This document shows positions 1 through 8,631 of a stretch of DNA of 64,000 bases, in pieces. The notes below the pieces were generated by a model, which searched no databases, was not told where the DNA came from, and saw nothing but the letters and a program-made list of their open reading frames with translations. Origin of the DNA: Falsiruegeria mediterranea M17. GTDB lineage: Bacteria; Pseudomonadota; Alphaproteobacteria; Rhodobacterales; Rhodobacteraceae. The stretch's first letter is position 1. Each line of letters opens with the position of its first letter. The stretch covers positions 124,001-188,000 of the forward strand of contig NZ_ONZG01000008.1 in the NCBI RefSeq assembly GCF_900302455.1, in the 5' to 3' direction. Made by a program: the position numbers and the translations under genes.

Positions 1-297
1 AGGATTGTCGGCGCGCCAGCCTTCTTCAAAGGCAAAGCGATAGATCTGCTTGATCGCCGACAGGCGCCGCGCGCGAGTCGATTTGGCCAGGCCTTGCGCG
101 TCGCAGTCGATCAGATAGGCCTCGACCAGGTCCCGGTCGGCTGATGAAAAGTCGTGTTTACGGTGCGCGATCCAGCCTGCAAAATCCTTGAGATCGCGGC
201 CATAGGCCAGTTGTGTGTTGGTTGCAGCGCCCAGTTCGGCGGCCTGCGCTTCAAGAAAACTGGAAATCCATTGATCGGATGTGGCGGGGGCGGGCAT
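1..297 (-). CDS. xerD: Tyrosine recombinase XerD, N-terminal part (runs off window edge)
   Basis: The first 99 residues of a site-specific tyrosine recombinase are visible; the catalytic domain lies outside the window. The protein starts at the ATG at 297 (MPAPATSDQW) and shows the helical SAM-like core-binding domain of phage-type integrases, with recognisable segments TQLAYGRDLKDF, STRARRLSAIKQ and YRFAFEEGW. XerD works with XerC at dif sites to resolve chromosome dimers in the cytoplasm. The preceding gene ends only 3 bases upstream (stop at 301-303), so the two are probably co-transcribed, and aroK lies divergently nearby. XerC is the main alternative; the N-terminal wording fits XerD better. 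The catalytic Arg/His/Tyr residues cannot be checked here. Confidence 0.85.
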   Translation of the reverse strand, partial: MPAPATSDQWISSFLEAQAAELGAATNTQLAYGRDLKDFAGWIAHRKHDFSSADRDLVEAYLIDCDAQGLAKSTRARRLSAIKQIYRFAFEEGWRADNP

Positions 298-300
298 GGC

Positions 301-1824
301 TCAACCCCGTCCCAATAGCATTAGCTGCAACGCCGCGCGGCGCGCCGTGTCTTCGAGGCCCACAGAGCGGAACGTTGCCAGGGCCGCAGTCAGATCCGCC
401 GGATTGCCACGCGCGCCGCGTGTGAACAGGTCCATCGCCATCAGGATCGCCTCGCCCAATTTGCCGTCGTCGACGGTGTGCTTCACGTCCATCGGCAGCT
501 CGGGGTCGTTGGCGAACCCGTCTGATATCGCCTGCGCCTGGGTGTTGGGCGCAAAGGCGCGTCCCGGATCGCCCTGAGCCAAGGCGGCCAGGAAGGTGTG
601 CATCTGCGAGTTGCTGGGCGGCTTGCGCGCAGCATCCTCATAGGTTCCGGCCAGCAGGCGGACGCGCCACGCTAGGCTGGCAGCGTCAGGATCGCTTAGC
701 TTTTGGATGGCCAATTGGTCGGCAAACAGCTCGGCAAAGGCAACCTCGAGCTGGACGTCCTTCATTGCTTTCCAGACCGTGCTGAGCGCCTTGCCGACGG
801 CGGCCTCGTTGCCGGTGCTCAGTGCGGTTTCAAAACGCTGCACCGCGCGGACCCGGTCCCAGACCCCGCCTGAGGCGGCGGCTTGCCTGTCGGTGTAAAG
901 CCCCAGCAGGTGGTTGGGCGTCAGGGCCCCGATGCGTGTCAGACGCTCGGCGGCTTCAAGCTGTGCTTTCCAGCCTGCCACATCGCGCAGATCAGCGGTG
1001 GCAAAGGCCCGCGGCAAAGAGGCTGTCGGCAGACGCTCGCCAATTGTTTCGAACAGGCGGAACGTCAATGGATCGGGCCGCTGCGGTTGCGGCAGGGGCG
1101 GTGCGCCCTCAAAAATATCAGGGCTCAGGAACCGGTCGAGCAGCGCCAGTTGCTCGGGCGGTAGCAGTTCCAAAGCGTGGGCGGTTTCCAGCGTCAGGGC
1201 TGCCGATTGCCAATCGCCCAGACGGGCCTTGCAAAAGATCTGATCGCCGTAATCGCCGGACAGGTAGGGTGCCGCAATCAATGCCCCGCAGGCCCGATCT
1301 TCATCCCCGGTCAACAAGGTGGCATCGAACCAGCGCTGAAACCTATCCTTGGTGTCGGTGGGACCGGCCAGTTGCACCAGCGCCTGCGTCGGGTCGACAG
1401 CGCCCAGTTGCATCAATCGGTCCAGACGGGCCAGCAACATGGCCTCGCCAGCCTCGGCCTCTTGCGGCGTTCGGGTCTCGGACAGCAATAGTGTGAACAA
1501 TAGTGTTTGCATCGCCGGGCTGCCGCGCACATTGATGCGGTCGATCATCTCGGCCAGCCGCTCTGGGTCGCTGCCCGTCCACAGGTCAACCGGCAGGCCG
1601 GTGACGTTCGAGGCGACAAGCCCCAAAGGTGGCGTCAGAGCCTCGAGTGGTGTGGATACGATCTCGGGGCCCAGGCCGGTCTTGGACACGGGCGGCTCAA
1701 GCAACACAGTGCCAGGCAGATTCACGGCGGGCGTCTGGTTCAGCCAGTCGATCGCAGAAAGCGGTTGTTGGGCCAAACCGACGGCCGGAACGCAAAAAAG
1801 AAAAAGAAAAACGCTAGTCCGCAT
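301..1824 (-). CDS. Secreted protein of unknown function (507 aa)
   Basis: I do not recognise a named family. The first 18 residues form a clear Sec signal peptide (MRTSVFLFLFCVPAVGLAQ), predicting a periplasmic or exported protein. The rest is Leu/Ala-rich and looks all-helical, with repeated short helical stretches reminiscent of helical-repeat (TPR-like) solenoids, but no motif can be assigned. Its ATG at 1824 lies inside the last codons of the upstream 49-aa membrane protein gene (11-base overlap), so translation is likely coupled. xerD follows after 3 bases. The constant position between a small membrane protein and xerD suggests a small unit, but a link to recombination is not implied by the sequence. 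Confidence 0.75.
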   Translation of the reverse strand: MRTSVFLFLFCVPAVGLAQQPLSAIDWLNQTPAVNLPGTVLLEPPVSKTGLGPEIVSTPLEALTPPLGLVASNVTGLPVDLWTGSDPERLAEMIDRINVRGSPAMQTLLFTLLLSETRTPQEAEAGEAMLLARLDRLMQLGAVDPTQALVQLAGPTDTKDRFQRWFDATLLTGDEDRACGALIAAPYLSGDYGDQIFCKARLGDWQSAALTLETAHALELLPPEQLALLDRFLSPDIFEGAPPLPQPQRPDPLTFRLFETIGERLPTASLPRAFATADLRDVAGWKAQLEAAERLTRIGALTPNHLLGLYTDRQAAASGGVWDRVRAVQRFETALSTGNEAAVGKALSTVWKAMKDVQLEVAFAELFADQLAIQKLSDPDAASLAWRVRLLAGTYEDAARKPPSNSQMHTFLAALAQGDPGRAFAPNTQAQAISDGFANDPELPMDVKHTVDDGKLGEAILMAMDLFTRGARGNPADLTAALATFRSVGLEDTARRAALQLMLLGRG

Positions 1825-1963
1825 TCAGTATCACCGGTTGCGTAACCTCGGATTGAGGCGCAGAAAAGTCGACGCCAAAGAACGGGCCGACATACGCATA
1901 TCCCACCAATCCGATCACACACAGACACAGGACATACACCAGAAATTTGATCAAGCGACCCAT
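1814..1963 (-). CDS. Small single-pass membrane protein (49 aa)
   Basis: Translation from the ATG at 1963 gives 49 residues: a basic start (MGRLIKF), one hydrophobic helix of about 20 residues (LVYVLCLCVIGLVGYAYVG) and a short polar tail ending in VILNAD. The charge pattern predicts an inner-membrane protein with a short cytoplasmic N-terminus and a periplasmic tail. The stop codon overlaps the start of the secreted 507-aa protein by 11 bases, which supports the reading frame through translational coupling. It is the first gene of the minus-strand unit and is divergent from aroK, with 79 bases between the starts. Function unknown. Confidence 0.7.
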   Translation of the reverse strand: MGRLIKFLVYVLCLCVIGLVGYAYVGPFFGVDFSAPQSEVTQPVILNAD

Positions 1964-2042
1964 CACGCCTCACAGCCTCAATTTGCTCTTTTGACCAAGT
2001 TATAACTGGCCTTTTTCCCAAGATCACGTCATTCACTGAAGA

Positions 2043-2630
2043 ATGAGTGAAATTGAGCATAACACGGCCCATACCCGCGTAGGCAGCGACCTGAAAGTCA
2101 GGAAAACCATAGTCATGGTAGGCATGATGGGGGCGGGAAAGACCGCCGTGGGGCGTGCTTTGGCCGCGCGGTTGGGGGTTCCGTTCCTCGACAGCGATGC
2201 CGAGATCGAATCAGCGGCCAACATGTCCATCCCCGAGATTTTCGAACGCGATGGCGAGCCGTTCTTTCGCGCCAAGGAAAGCCAGGTGATCGGGCGGCTG
2301 TTGGACGAGGAGCGCTGTGTTCTGTCGACCGGGGGCGGGGCGTTTCTGTCGCCGGACAACCGCGCGATGATTTCGGAACGTGGCGCGTCGGTCTGGCTCA
2401 AGGCGGATCTGGACGTGCTTTGGAATCGCGTACGGCACAAGGACACGCGCCCGCTTCTGCGCACACCTGACCCTCGTGCGACGTTGCGCGCCTTGTACGA
2501 GGCCCGCGTGCCGCTTTATGCGCAGGCTGACCTGACCGCCGTCTCGGATGGCGAGGCGTCGATCGAGGAAATGGTGGATCGGGTGATCACGGTTCTGAAA
2601 ACCCGTCCCGATGTTGTCGAGCAAGGATAA
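2043..2630 (+). CDS. aroK: Shikimate kinase
   Basis: Phosphorylates shikimate at the 3-hydroxyl using ATP, the fifth step of chorismate synthesis in the cytoplasm. Visible motifs are the Walker A loop GMMGAGKT at residues 27-34, the substrate-binding LDSD at 49-52, the TGGGA segment near 96-100, and the LID arginine in DTRPLL near 140. At 195 residues it is slightly longer than the 170-175 of E. coli AroK because of a roughly 20-residue N-terminal extension before the first strand. aroB follows after 6 bases, the common proteobacterial aroK-aroB pair, so both are co-expressed. Confidence 0.97.
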   Translation: MSEIEHNTAHTRVGSDLKVRKTIVMVGMMGAGKTAVGRALAARLGVPFLDSDAEIESAANMSIPEIFERDGEPFFRAKESQVIGRLLDEERCVLSTGGGAFLSPDNRAMISERGASVWLKADLDVLWNRVRHKDTRPLLRTPDPRATLRALYEARVPLYAQADLTAVSDGEASIEEMVDRVITVLKTRPDVVEQG

Positions 2631-2636
2631 GGGCAA

Positions 2637-3749
2637 ATGCAGCAAGTGGTTCATGTCGATCTGGGTGAACGGTCCTATGATGTGCAGATCGGGCCGGGCC
2701 TGATTGATCAAGCGGGCGATTGGATCGCGCCGCTTTTGGCGCGCCCGCGTGTTGCTGTTCTGACGGACGAAACGGTGGCCGAACTGCACCTGGATGCCTT
2801 GCGCGCAGGTCTGGCCAAGGCCGGGATCGACATGGTGTCTCTGGCCTTACCTGCGGGCGAAAGCACCAAAGGGTGGCCACAGTTCACCCGCGCGGTTGAA
2901 TGGCTGTTGGAACAGAAGGTCGAGCGCAATGACATCGTTGTGGCGTTTGGCGGTGGTGTCATTGGCGATTTGGCGGGCTTTGCCGCCGCTGTTCTGCGGC
3001 GCGGGGTGCGGTTCGTGCAGATCCCGACTTCGCTGCTGGCGCAGGTCGACAGTTCGGTGGGCGGCAAGACCGGCATCAATTCCCCTGTGGGCAAGAACTT
3101 GATCGGCGCGTTTCACCAGCCGTCGCTGGTTTTGGCCGATACGGCAGTGCTTGGCACCCTGACAGCGCGCGATTTCCTGGCCGGATATGGCGAGGTCGTG
3201 AAATACGGGCTGCTTGGCGATGCCAACTTCTTTGACTGGTTGGAACAGAAAGGCCCGGTCTTGGCTGGGGGCTATATGGCGGCACGGGTCGAGGCGGTCA
3301 CGCGCTCGGTCCAGATGAAGGCCGACATCGTCTCGCGTGACGAAACAGAGCAGGGCGACCGCGCATTGCTGAACCTCGGGCACACGTTCTGTCACGCGCT
3401 TGAGGCGGCGACAGGCTATTCTGATCGGCTGCTGCACGGCGAAGGCGTTGCCATCGGCTGTGCCCTGGCGTTTGAGCTGTCGTCTCGCCTTGGGCTTTGC
3501 TCGCAAGAGGATCCGAGCCGTGTGCGTGCGCATCTGAAGGCGATGGGAATGAAGACCGATCTGGCTGACATCCCCGGAGAGTTGCCTGGCGCGCAGGCGC
3601 TGGTTGATCTGATGGGGCAGGACAAGAAAGTTGTCGACGGACAACTGCGCTTTATCCTGGCGCGCGGCATAGGTGAGGCGTTTGTGACAGGTGATGTGCC
3701 CCCCTCGACCGTGGTCGAGGTGCTTGAGGATGCGCTGGCAACCGTTTGA
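2637..3749 (+). CDS. aroB: 3-dehydroquinate synthase
   Basis: Converts DAHP to 3-dehydroquinate using catalytic NAD and a divalent metal, the second step of the shikimate pathway. Key motifs are the NAD-binding GGGVIGDLAGF (residues 105-115), the substrate loop with QVDSSVGGKTGIN (136-148), the GEVVKYG segment, and the metal-ligand HTFCHALE stretch. At 370 residues it has normal family length. It starts with ATG 6 bases after the aroK stop, behind the purine-rich AAGGATAAGGG, so translation is probably linked to aroK. A convergent protease gene ends 12 bases downstream. Confidence 0.97.
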   Translation: MQQVVHVDLGERSYDVQIGPGLIDQAGDWIAPLLARPRVAVLTDETVAELHLDALRAGLAKAGIDMVSLALPAGESTKGWPQFTRAVEWLLEQKVERNDIVVAFGGGVIGDLAGFAAAVLRRGVRFVQIPTSLLAQVDSSVGGKTGINSPVGKNLIGAFHQPSLVLADTAVLGTLTARDFLAGYGEVVKYGLLGDANFFDWLEQKGPVLAGGYMAARVEAVTRSVQMKADIVSRDETEQGDRALLNLGHTFCHALEAATGYSDRLLHGEGVAIGCALAFELSSRLGLCSQEDPSRVRAHLKAMGMKTDLADIPGELPGAQALVDLMGQDKKVVDGQLRFILARGIGEAFVTGDVPPSTVVEVLEDALATV

Positions 3750-3761
3750 TTTATAAAAGGG

Positions 3762-4832
3762 TCAACGACCTTTGATGATCATCAGTTCACCGACGTTTTC
3801 GCGGGTGATGTAACCGATCAGCTGCCCCTCAGCCGTGCAAACGGCCACGGCTGCGGCGCCTTTGTGCAGCGAATCCAGTACGGCCTCCAGCCCGGTGGTC
3901 AAGGGCACGCGCGGGATGTTGGTGTCGATGATCTCGCGTACGGACGTGCTGCGCGGGGTATCTTCGGCAAGTACTTGAAACAGCCTCTCGCGGGTGACAA
4001 ACCCCAACAGATAGCCCTGGGTATCGACAACCGGAAACTCGTGCTGCGTTGTTCGGATCACTGCTTCTGCGGTGGTGGTCAGCGTGTCGTCCGGGCTCAG
4101 CCGTTCAAAGCTGGTGATCATGGCGTCCCGTGCGAGCAAGCGGCGCGAGACGGACCGCATGGTAACATCCTGATTTTCGGCATTAGCCGCGACAAAGACA
4201 AAGACCGCGATCAGTACCAGCACCGGATTGCCGGTCATCAGCCCGCCAAACCCAAGCAGTACGGCCACCACCTGACCCGCGATCGAGGCGATGCGCGTGG
4301 CGCGCACCCGGTCCATTGTCAGGCACAAGGCAGCGCGAAACACCCGGCCGCCGTCCATCGGAAAGGCGGGGATCATGTTGAAGATTGCCAGAAACAGGTT
4401 CACGAGCGCCAGCCGCGTCATGAAATCCGCAACCGGCGTGTCGATGGTGTCCAGCGTGTCGAAATTCGGCCAGGCACCCAGCAGAACCAGAACGCCCCAG
4501 ATCACCACATTCACCGCCGGGCCTGCGAGGGCGACAGCAATCTCTTGTGCGGGTTTTTCGGGCATCCGTTCGAGCCGGGCCAGCCCGCCGATGGGCAGCA
4601 GCGTGATGTCTGGGGTCTTGATCCCATAGCGTCGCGCCATCAGGGCATGGCCGAATTCATGCGCCAGAACACATGCAAAAAGGGCCAGCACAAAAGCGAT
4701 GTTTTCAATCGCCCCTGGCCAGCCCTGATCTGAATAGGCCCTCAGGCCAACCCATGCGAGCAAAAGGAAGAAGGTGACATGGATCCTGAGGTCCGAACCG
4801 AGCAGGCGGCCGACGGAAAAGGACCATGTCAT
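3762..4832 (-). CDS. Site-2 protease family (M50) membrane metalloprotease with CBS domains
   Basis: An intramembrane zinc protease. The zinc-binding HEFGH lies in a membrane helix at residues 58-62 and the third-ligand motif NMIPAFPMDGG at 152-162. Several hydrophobic helices cover about residues 18-215. Two CBS domains (about 225-356) follow and probably sense adenine nucleotides. This is the short SpoIVFB-like architecture without a PDZ domain, distinct from RseP, which is encoded separately at 22.5 kb. Substrates cannot be predicted. It is convergent with aroB and follows ssb on the same strand by about 20 bases, so it may be partly co-transcribed with ssb. Confidence 0.9.
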   Translation of the reverse strand: MTWSFSVGRLLGSDLRIHVTFFLLLAWVGLRAYSDQGWPGAIENIAFVLALFACVLAHEFGHALMARRYGIKTPDITLLPIGGLARLERMPEKPAQEIAVALAGPAVNVVIWGVLVLLGAWPNFDTLDTIDTPVADFMTRLALVNLFLAIFNMIPAFPMDGGRVFRAALCLTMDRVRATRIASIAGQVVAVLLGFGGLMTGNPVLVLIAVFVFVAANAENQDVTMRSVSRRLLARDAMITSFERLSPDDTLTTTAEAVIRTTQHEFPVVDTQGYLLGFVTRERLFQVLAEDTPRSTSVREIIDTNIPRVPLTTGLEAVLDSLHKGAAAVAVCTAEGQLIGYITRENVGELMIIKGR

Positions 4833-4853
4833 GGTGTTCCTCCTAGAAGTTCA

Positions 4854-5390
4854 TCAGAACGGGATCTCGTCGTCGTCGATGCCACCCGATGCCGGTCCGC
4901 GACCGCCGCCGCCATCTTGGGAGCCGCCGCCGCCGTAGGGATCACCGCCGCCCGCGGGGCCGCTGTCATAGCCGCCACCATAGCCGCCGCCCTGGCCACC
5001 ACCGCCGCCATAGCCGCCGCCACCGCTGCCGCCGCCATCGCGACCGTCCAGCATGGTCAGGGTCGAGCCGAAGCCCTGCAGCACCACCTCGGTCGAATAG
5101 CGATCTTGGCCGGATTGGTCCTGCCATTTGCGGGTTTGCAGCTGCCCTTCGACATAAACCTTGGAGCCTTTGCGCAAATACTGCTCGGCGACGCGCACCA
5201 GACCTTCGTTGAAGATCGCGACCGAGTGCCACTCGGTCCGTTCACGGCGTTCGCCGGTGTTGCGGTCTTTCCAGGTTTCCGAGGTCGCGATGCGCAGGTT
5301 GCACACCTTGCCGCCGTTCTGGAACGACCGCACCTCGGGGTCGCGGCCCAGGTTGCCGATGAGAATGACTTTGTTGACTGAGCCAGCCAT
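4854..5390 (-). CDS. ssb: Single-stranded DNA-binding protein
   Basis: Binds and protects single-stranded DNA in replication, recombination and repair. The OB-fold fills about residues 1-110 ([42 protein letters not shown]). A long flexible Gly-rich linker (about 112-168) follows, ending in the acidic tip DDDEIPF that docks partner proteins. Length (178 aa) is typical. The ATG at 5390 has a purine-rich GGGGAAAACC upstream. No LexA box was seen in the 216 bases before the divergent transglycosylase gene, although ssb is SOS-controlled in some relatives. Confidence 0.97.
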   Translation of the reverse strand: MAGSVNKVILIGNLGRDPEVRSFQNGGKVCNLRIATSETWKDRNTGERRERTEWHSVAIFNEGLVRVAEQYLRKGSKVYVEGQLQTRKWQDQSGQDRYSTEVVLQGFGSTLTMLDGRDGGGSGGGGYGGGGGQGGGYGGGYDSGPAGGGDPYGGGGSQDGGGGRGPASGGIDDDEIPF

Positions 5391-5606
5391 GGTTTTCCCC
5401 GTGTTGTTTTTGTCTGGGTGAATCGAATCTGTATCCGATTGGTCAACTGACCCTATACGCCCTGCATCGTGGTTAAAACATCAGATCACCCGGCAAAAGC
5501 CGTGCAGAATCCCGCCAACGGATCACGACCCTAAAGGCAGTACTTTCAATCGCGTTAAAACAAAGTATATTCCCGGTCGAGGTTGAACGATCAGGACAAC
5601 ACAAAG

Positions 5607-6185
5607 ATGCGCAGGCTTGGCCTTGGGATAGTGATTGCTTCGATGGGACTGACTTCGGTTCCGGTCCATGCGGATATGTTCTCGAACAAGAACCGGCGCG
5701 ATATATTTCGCAACCAAGCCAAGCTTTTGGATACCCGCGGCGCCTCGCAATACGAAAACTCCACCCGGCTGAAACCGCCAAGCGCTTATGGCACCTTCGA
5801 CAAGCGCTATACCGGCAAGTATCGCGGTGAATACATGGACATGGCACGCAAGGCGGCGCGCCGTCACAATGTCCCCGAAGAGCTGTTCCTGCGTCTGGTG
5901 CAGCAGGAAAGCAACTGGAACCCCCACGCCAAATCGCACAAAGGCGCCTTGGGTCTGGCCCAGCTGATGCCCGCCACGGCGCGCTCGCTTGGGGTGAACC
6001 CCAAGGATCCTTATGAGAACTTGGACGGTGGGGCGCGGTATCTGTCGCGCCAGTATCGCAAGTTCAAATCCTGGCGTCTGGCCTTGGCTGCCTATAACGC
6101 AGGCCCCGAGGCGGTCCAACGCTATGGTGGTGTGCCACCCTATAAAGAAACCAAGAACTACGTGAAAAAGATCTGGGGCAGCTGA
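5607..6185 (+). CDS. Lytic transglycosylase, SLT domain (periplasmic)
   Basis: Predicted to cleave the MurNAc-GlcNAc bond of peptidoglycan with formation of an anhydro end. The ATG at 5607 opens a good signal peptide ([22 protein letters not shown]), so it is preferred over the in-frame TTG at 5583. The SLT fold has the catalytic Glu in [12 protein letters not shown], then [18 protein letters not shown], and the closing [15 protein letters not shown]. The mature protein is a minimal SLT domain (192 aa in all), smaller than full Slt70. It is divergent from ssb. A role in wall turnover or in a secretion machine is possible. Confidence 0.88.
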   Translation: MRRLGLGIVIASMGLTSVPVHADMFSNKNRRDIFRNQAKLLDTRGASQYENSTRLKPPSAYGTFDKRYTGKYRGEYMDMARKAARRHNVPEELFLRLVQQESNWNPHAKSHKGALGLAQLMPATARSLGVNPKDPYENLDGGARYLSRQYRKFKSWRLALAAYNAGPEAVQRYGGVPPYKETKNYVKKIWGS

Positions 6186-6294
6186 GGCGGCACGGGTATT
6201 TCCTGACAAAAACACATGGGAATTGCGCTGGATCAAATTCCGGCGTAGTGGCTTTGGGCTAACTGACTTGGCCTGACCCTTCGGAGCCCTTTGC

Positions 6295-7446
6295 ATGTTC
6301 TTGACCCGTTTCCGTTTTGCCACTGTTCTTACTGTGGCTGTCCTGCCATTGCAGGTGTCTGCCGCACCCCTCGATAGTGTCGAGACCTTGGGCGAGGCGC
6401 TGTTCTTCGACACCAACCTGTCGGCCAACCGCACCCTGTCTTGCGCCAGTTGTCACAACGCCGAAGCCGGGTTCGCCGATCCGCGCGAAACGGAAGCGGG
6501 CGGGGCGGTGTCGCTAGGCGATGACGGTGTGTCCTTAGGTGACCGCAACGCCCCGACGGCGAGTTACGCGGCGCTGACGCCTGCGTTCCATCTGAACGAT
6601 GAGGGCGAATGGGTCGGGGGCATGTTCTGGGACGGGCGTGAACCCGATCTGGCCGGGCAGGCGGGTGGCCCGCCGCTCAACCCGATTGAGATGGGGATGG
6701 CGGACAAGCCAGCCGTTGTAGCGCGTCTGGCCGAGGACGCGGGGTATGTCACCGCTTTCCAAACGCTGTTTGATGTGGATGTCACTACCCAACCCGATCA
6801 GGCCTACATCGCCATGACCCAAGCCATTGCCGCCTTTGAAGCAACCGAACAATTTGCGCCCTTCGATAGCAAATACGACAGGTACCTGCGCGGCGAGGTG
6901 GAACTGACGCGGGATGAAGAGCTGGGCCGTGTTCTGTACTTCTCCGAGCAATTCACCAACTGCAACCAATGTCACCAGTTGAAGACCAGCCCGCTTGACC
7001 CGACCGAGACGTTCACCGATTACACCTATCACAACATCGGCGTGCCCCCGAACCTGAAAGCGCGGGCTGTAAACGGCGTTGCGGCGGACACGCAGGACCT
7101 GGGGCTGCTCGCAAACCCATTGGTGGATGATCCCGCTCAAGGCGGCAAATTCAAGGTGCCCACGTTGCGCAACGTGGCAGTCACCAGCCCTTACATGCAC
7201 AATGGGGTGTTCAACGACCTGCGCACGGTGGTCCTGTTCTACAACAAGTACAACACCAAGGCCAAAGCGCGTCAGATCAACCCCGAGACCGGCGAAGCCT
7301 GGCGCTGGCCCGAAGTGCCACAGAACCTGGCGGTCAAGGAACTGACCCATGGACCCGCGTTGGACGACCAGCGGATTGACGCGCTGGTGGCGTTTTTGAA
7401 AACGCTGACGGATGAGAGATACGAACTGCTGCTGGAAGACGAATAG
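6295..7446 (+). CDS. Di-haem cytochrome c peroxidase (CcpA/MauG family), periplasmic
   Basis: Two c-type haem sites are visible: CASCH at residues 50-54 and CNQCH at 223-227, the arrangement of bacterial di-haem peroxidases. An N-terminal signal peptide (residues 1-23) predicts periplasmic location. Peroxide reduction by electrons from a small cytochrome is the classical role. MauG relatives instead oxidise protein side chains, and the sequence alone does not separate the two; no mau genes are nearby. At 383 residues it is somewhat longer than CcpA (about 330). It is probably a single-gene unit; the regulator at 7543 follows after about 100 bases. Confidence 0.88.
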   Translation: MFLTRFRFATVLTVAVLPLQVSAAPLDSVETLGEALFFDTNLSANRTLSCASCHNAEAGFADPRETEAGGAVSLGDDGVSLGDRNAPTASYAALTPAFHLNDEGEWVGGMFWDGREPDLAGQAGGPPLNPIEMGMADKPAVVARLAEDAGYVTAFQTLFDVDVTTQPDQAYIAMTQAIAAFEATEQFAPFDSKYDRYLRGEVELTRDEELGRVLYFSEQFTNCNQCHQLKTSPLDPTETFTDYTYHNIGVPPNLKARAVNGVAADTQDLGLLANPLVDDPAQGGKFKVPTLRNVAVTSPYMHNGVFNDLRTVVLFYNKYNTKAKARQINPETGEAWRWPEVPQNLAVKELTHGPALDDQRIDALVAFLKTLTDERYELLLEDE

Positions 7447-7542
7447 GCCATGCCGCAGAGCGGCGTAAGCCGCGCTTGATTGCTGCGTTTGCGCGGTCCT
7501 AGGCTGTTGGGGAAAGAAAACCCAACGCCCGCAGGTCCGCCA

Positions 7543-8505
7543 ATGTCCCATGATGTGCCCCATATCCCGCCCGAGACACTTAAGAACTGGCAGCGTCTGG
7601 TCGACCTGGTGGCCCGTCTGGCGGATGTCCCCGCCAGCCTGATCATGAAGACGGACGACCCCGAACACTCGGTCCTGGTCACCAGCGAACACCCCGACAA
7701 TCCCTATCCGGTGGGGATGGAGTTTCGGCTCAATCCCAAGCTCTATTGCCAGGGGGTGTTCGAAAACGATGGCGAGCTGGTGGTCGAGGATGCCACGTGT
7801 GATCCCCGCTGGCAGGACAACGAGGATCTGGAGCACGGCATGTCGTTCTACATCGGCTTGCCCTTGAAATGGCCTGATGGGGCGATTTTCGGCACCATCT
7901 GTGTGCTGGACCGCGACCGCAACCGCCGGGCGTTGCTTTTTCGCGAGGGACTGGCCCAGTTCGCACGGTTGGTCGAGCAGGATTTGGCTTTGCTGCAAGA
8001 GGTTTACCTGCGCCGCGCGCTGGAGGTGAAGCTGACCGAGACGATGGAACATCTGGAGCAACGCGTCGACGATCGCACCCGTGCCTTGCAAGAGGCAAAC
8101 ACAGCCTTGCGCGTTCTGCTGAGCAGTGTTGAGGACGAGCGCCGCGCGCGGGACGAGGAAATCCTGTCCCAGGTACGGTCGATGGTCTGGCCTTATTTCG
8201 AACGGCTGCGCGACCGGATCGGGCAGGCAGAGCCGCAGCGGTCATATCTGGATCTGGCAGAACAAAACCTGGCGCAGATCACCTCGGCCATGACCGATCA
8301 ACTGTCCGAGGCATTTGCAATAATGACTCCGACCGAGATCGAAGTGGCGCAGATGGTGATGGCAGGAAAGACAACCAAAGACATCGCCAAGACGCTGTCG
8401 CGTGAGACGTCGACCATTGATTTTCACCGCAACAACATCCGCCGGAAACTGGGGTTGGAGGGGCGAGGGTCGAACCTGCGCAGCCATCTCCTCGCGATTT
8501 CGTGA
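7543..8505 (+). CDS. GAF-domain LuxR-type transcriptional regulator
   Basis: A cytoplasmic one-component regulator. A GAF-type sensor covers about residues 15-160 (LYCQGVFEN, GMSFYIGLPLKWPDG, IFGTICVLDR). A charged coiled-coil (about 165-235) leads to a LuxR/GerE helix-turn-helix at the C-terminus with LTPTEIEVAQ-like spacing (here MTPTEIEVAQMVMAGK) and DFHRNNIRRKLGL. The ATG at 7543 is chosen because residues from an upstream in-frame TTG (7480) look non-coding. The ligand is unknown. The neighbouring peroxidase and the Tat-exported metallo-hydrolase are candidate targets by position only. Confidence 0.82.
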   Translation: MSHDVPHIPPETLKNWQRLVDLVARLADVPASLIMKTDDPEHSVLVTSEHPDNPYPVGMEFRLNPKLYCQGVFENDGELVVEDATCDPRWQDNEDLEHGMSFYIGLPLKWPDGAIFGTICVLDRDRNRRALLFREGLAQFARLVEQDLALLQEVYLRRALEVKLTETMEHLEQRVDDRTRALQEANTALRVLLSSVEDERRARDEEILSQVRSMVWPYFERLRDRIGQAEPQRSYLDLAEQNLAQITSAMTDQLSEAFAIMTPTEIEVAQMVMAGKTTKDIAKTLSRETSTIDFHRNNIRRKLGLEGRGSNLRSHLLAIS

Positions 8506-8580
8506 TCACCGAATAAGGGGATCGCCCCCACATTCCCCCGTGATTTTTCTAATCTGATCCTGTGTCTTCAGAGGGACTAG

Positions 8581-8620
8581 CCTGTTCTCAGCATCCCGCT
8601 TTGGGATGGTTGAGAACAGG
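8581..8620. promoter_or_regulatory. Long inverted repeat just upstream of the exported MBL-fold gene
   Basis: Ten-base perfect arms CCTGTTCTCA (8581-8590) and TGAGAACAGG (8611-8620) enclose a second stem CATCCC/GGGATG (8592-8597 and 8603-8608) with a five-base loop. The structure ends 11 bases before the ATG at 8632, next to the ribosome-binding GGGAGA. It could be an operator or an RNA hairpin controlling translation. There is no following T run, so it is unlikely to be a simple terminator of the upstream gene. Confidence 0.7.
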
Positions 8621-8631
8621 GAGACAAGACT

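Noticed and set aside
3757-3773. Bidirectional terminator between aroB and the M50 protease gene
   Set aside because: Only a five-base AAAGG/CCTTT stem with an eight-base loop; too weak to call.
6535-8091. 518-codon open frame on the minus strand
   Set aside because: Lies antisense to the di-haem peroxidase and GAF-LuxR genes, whose motifs are unmistakable.
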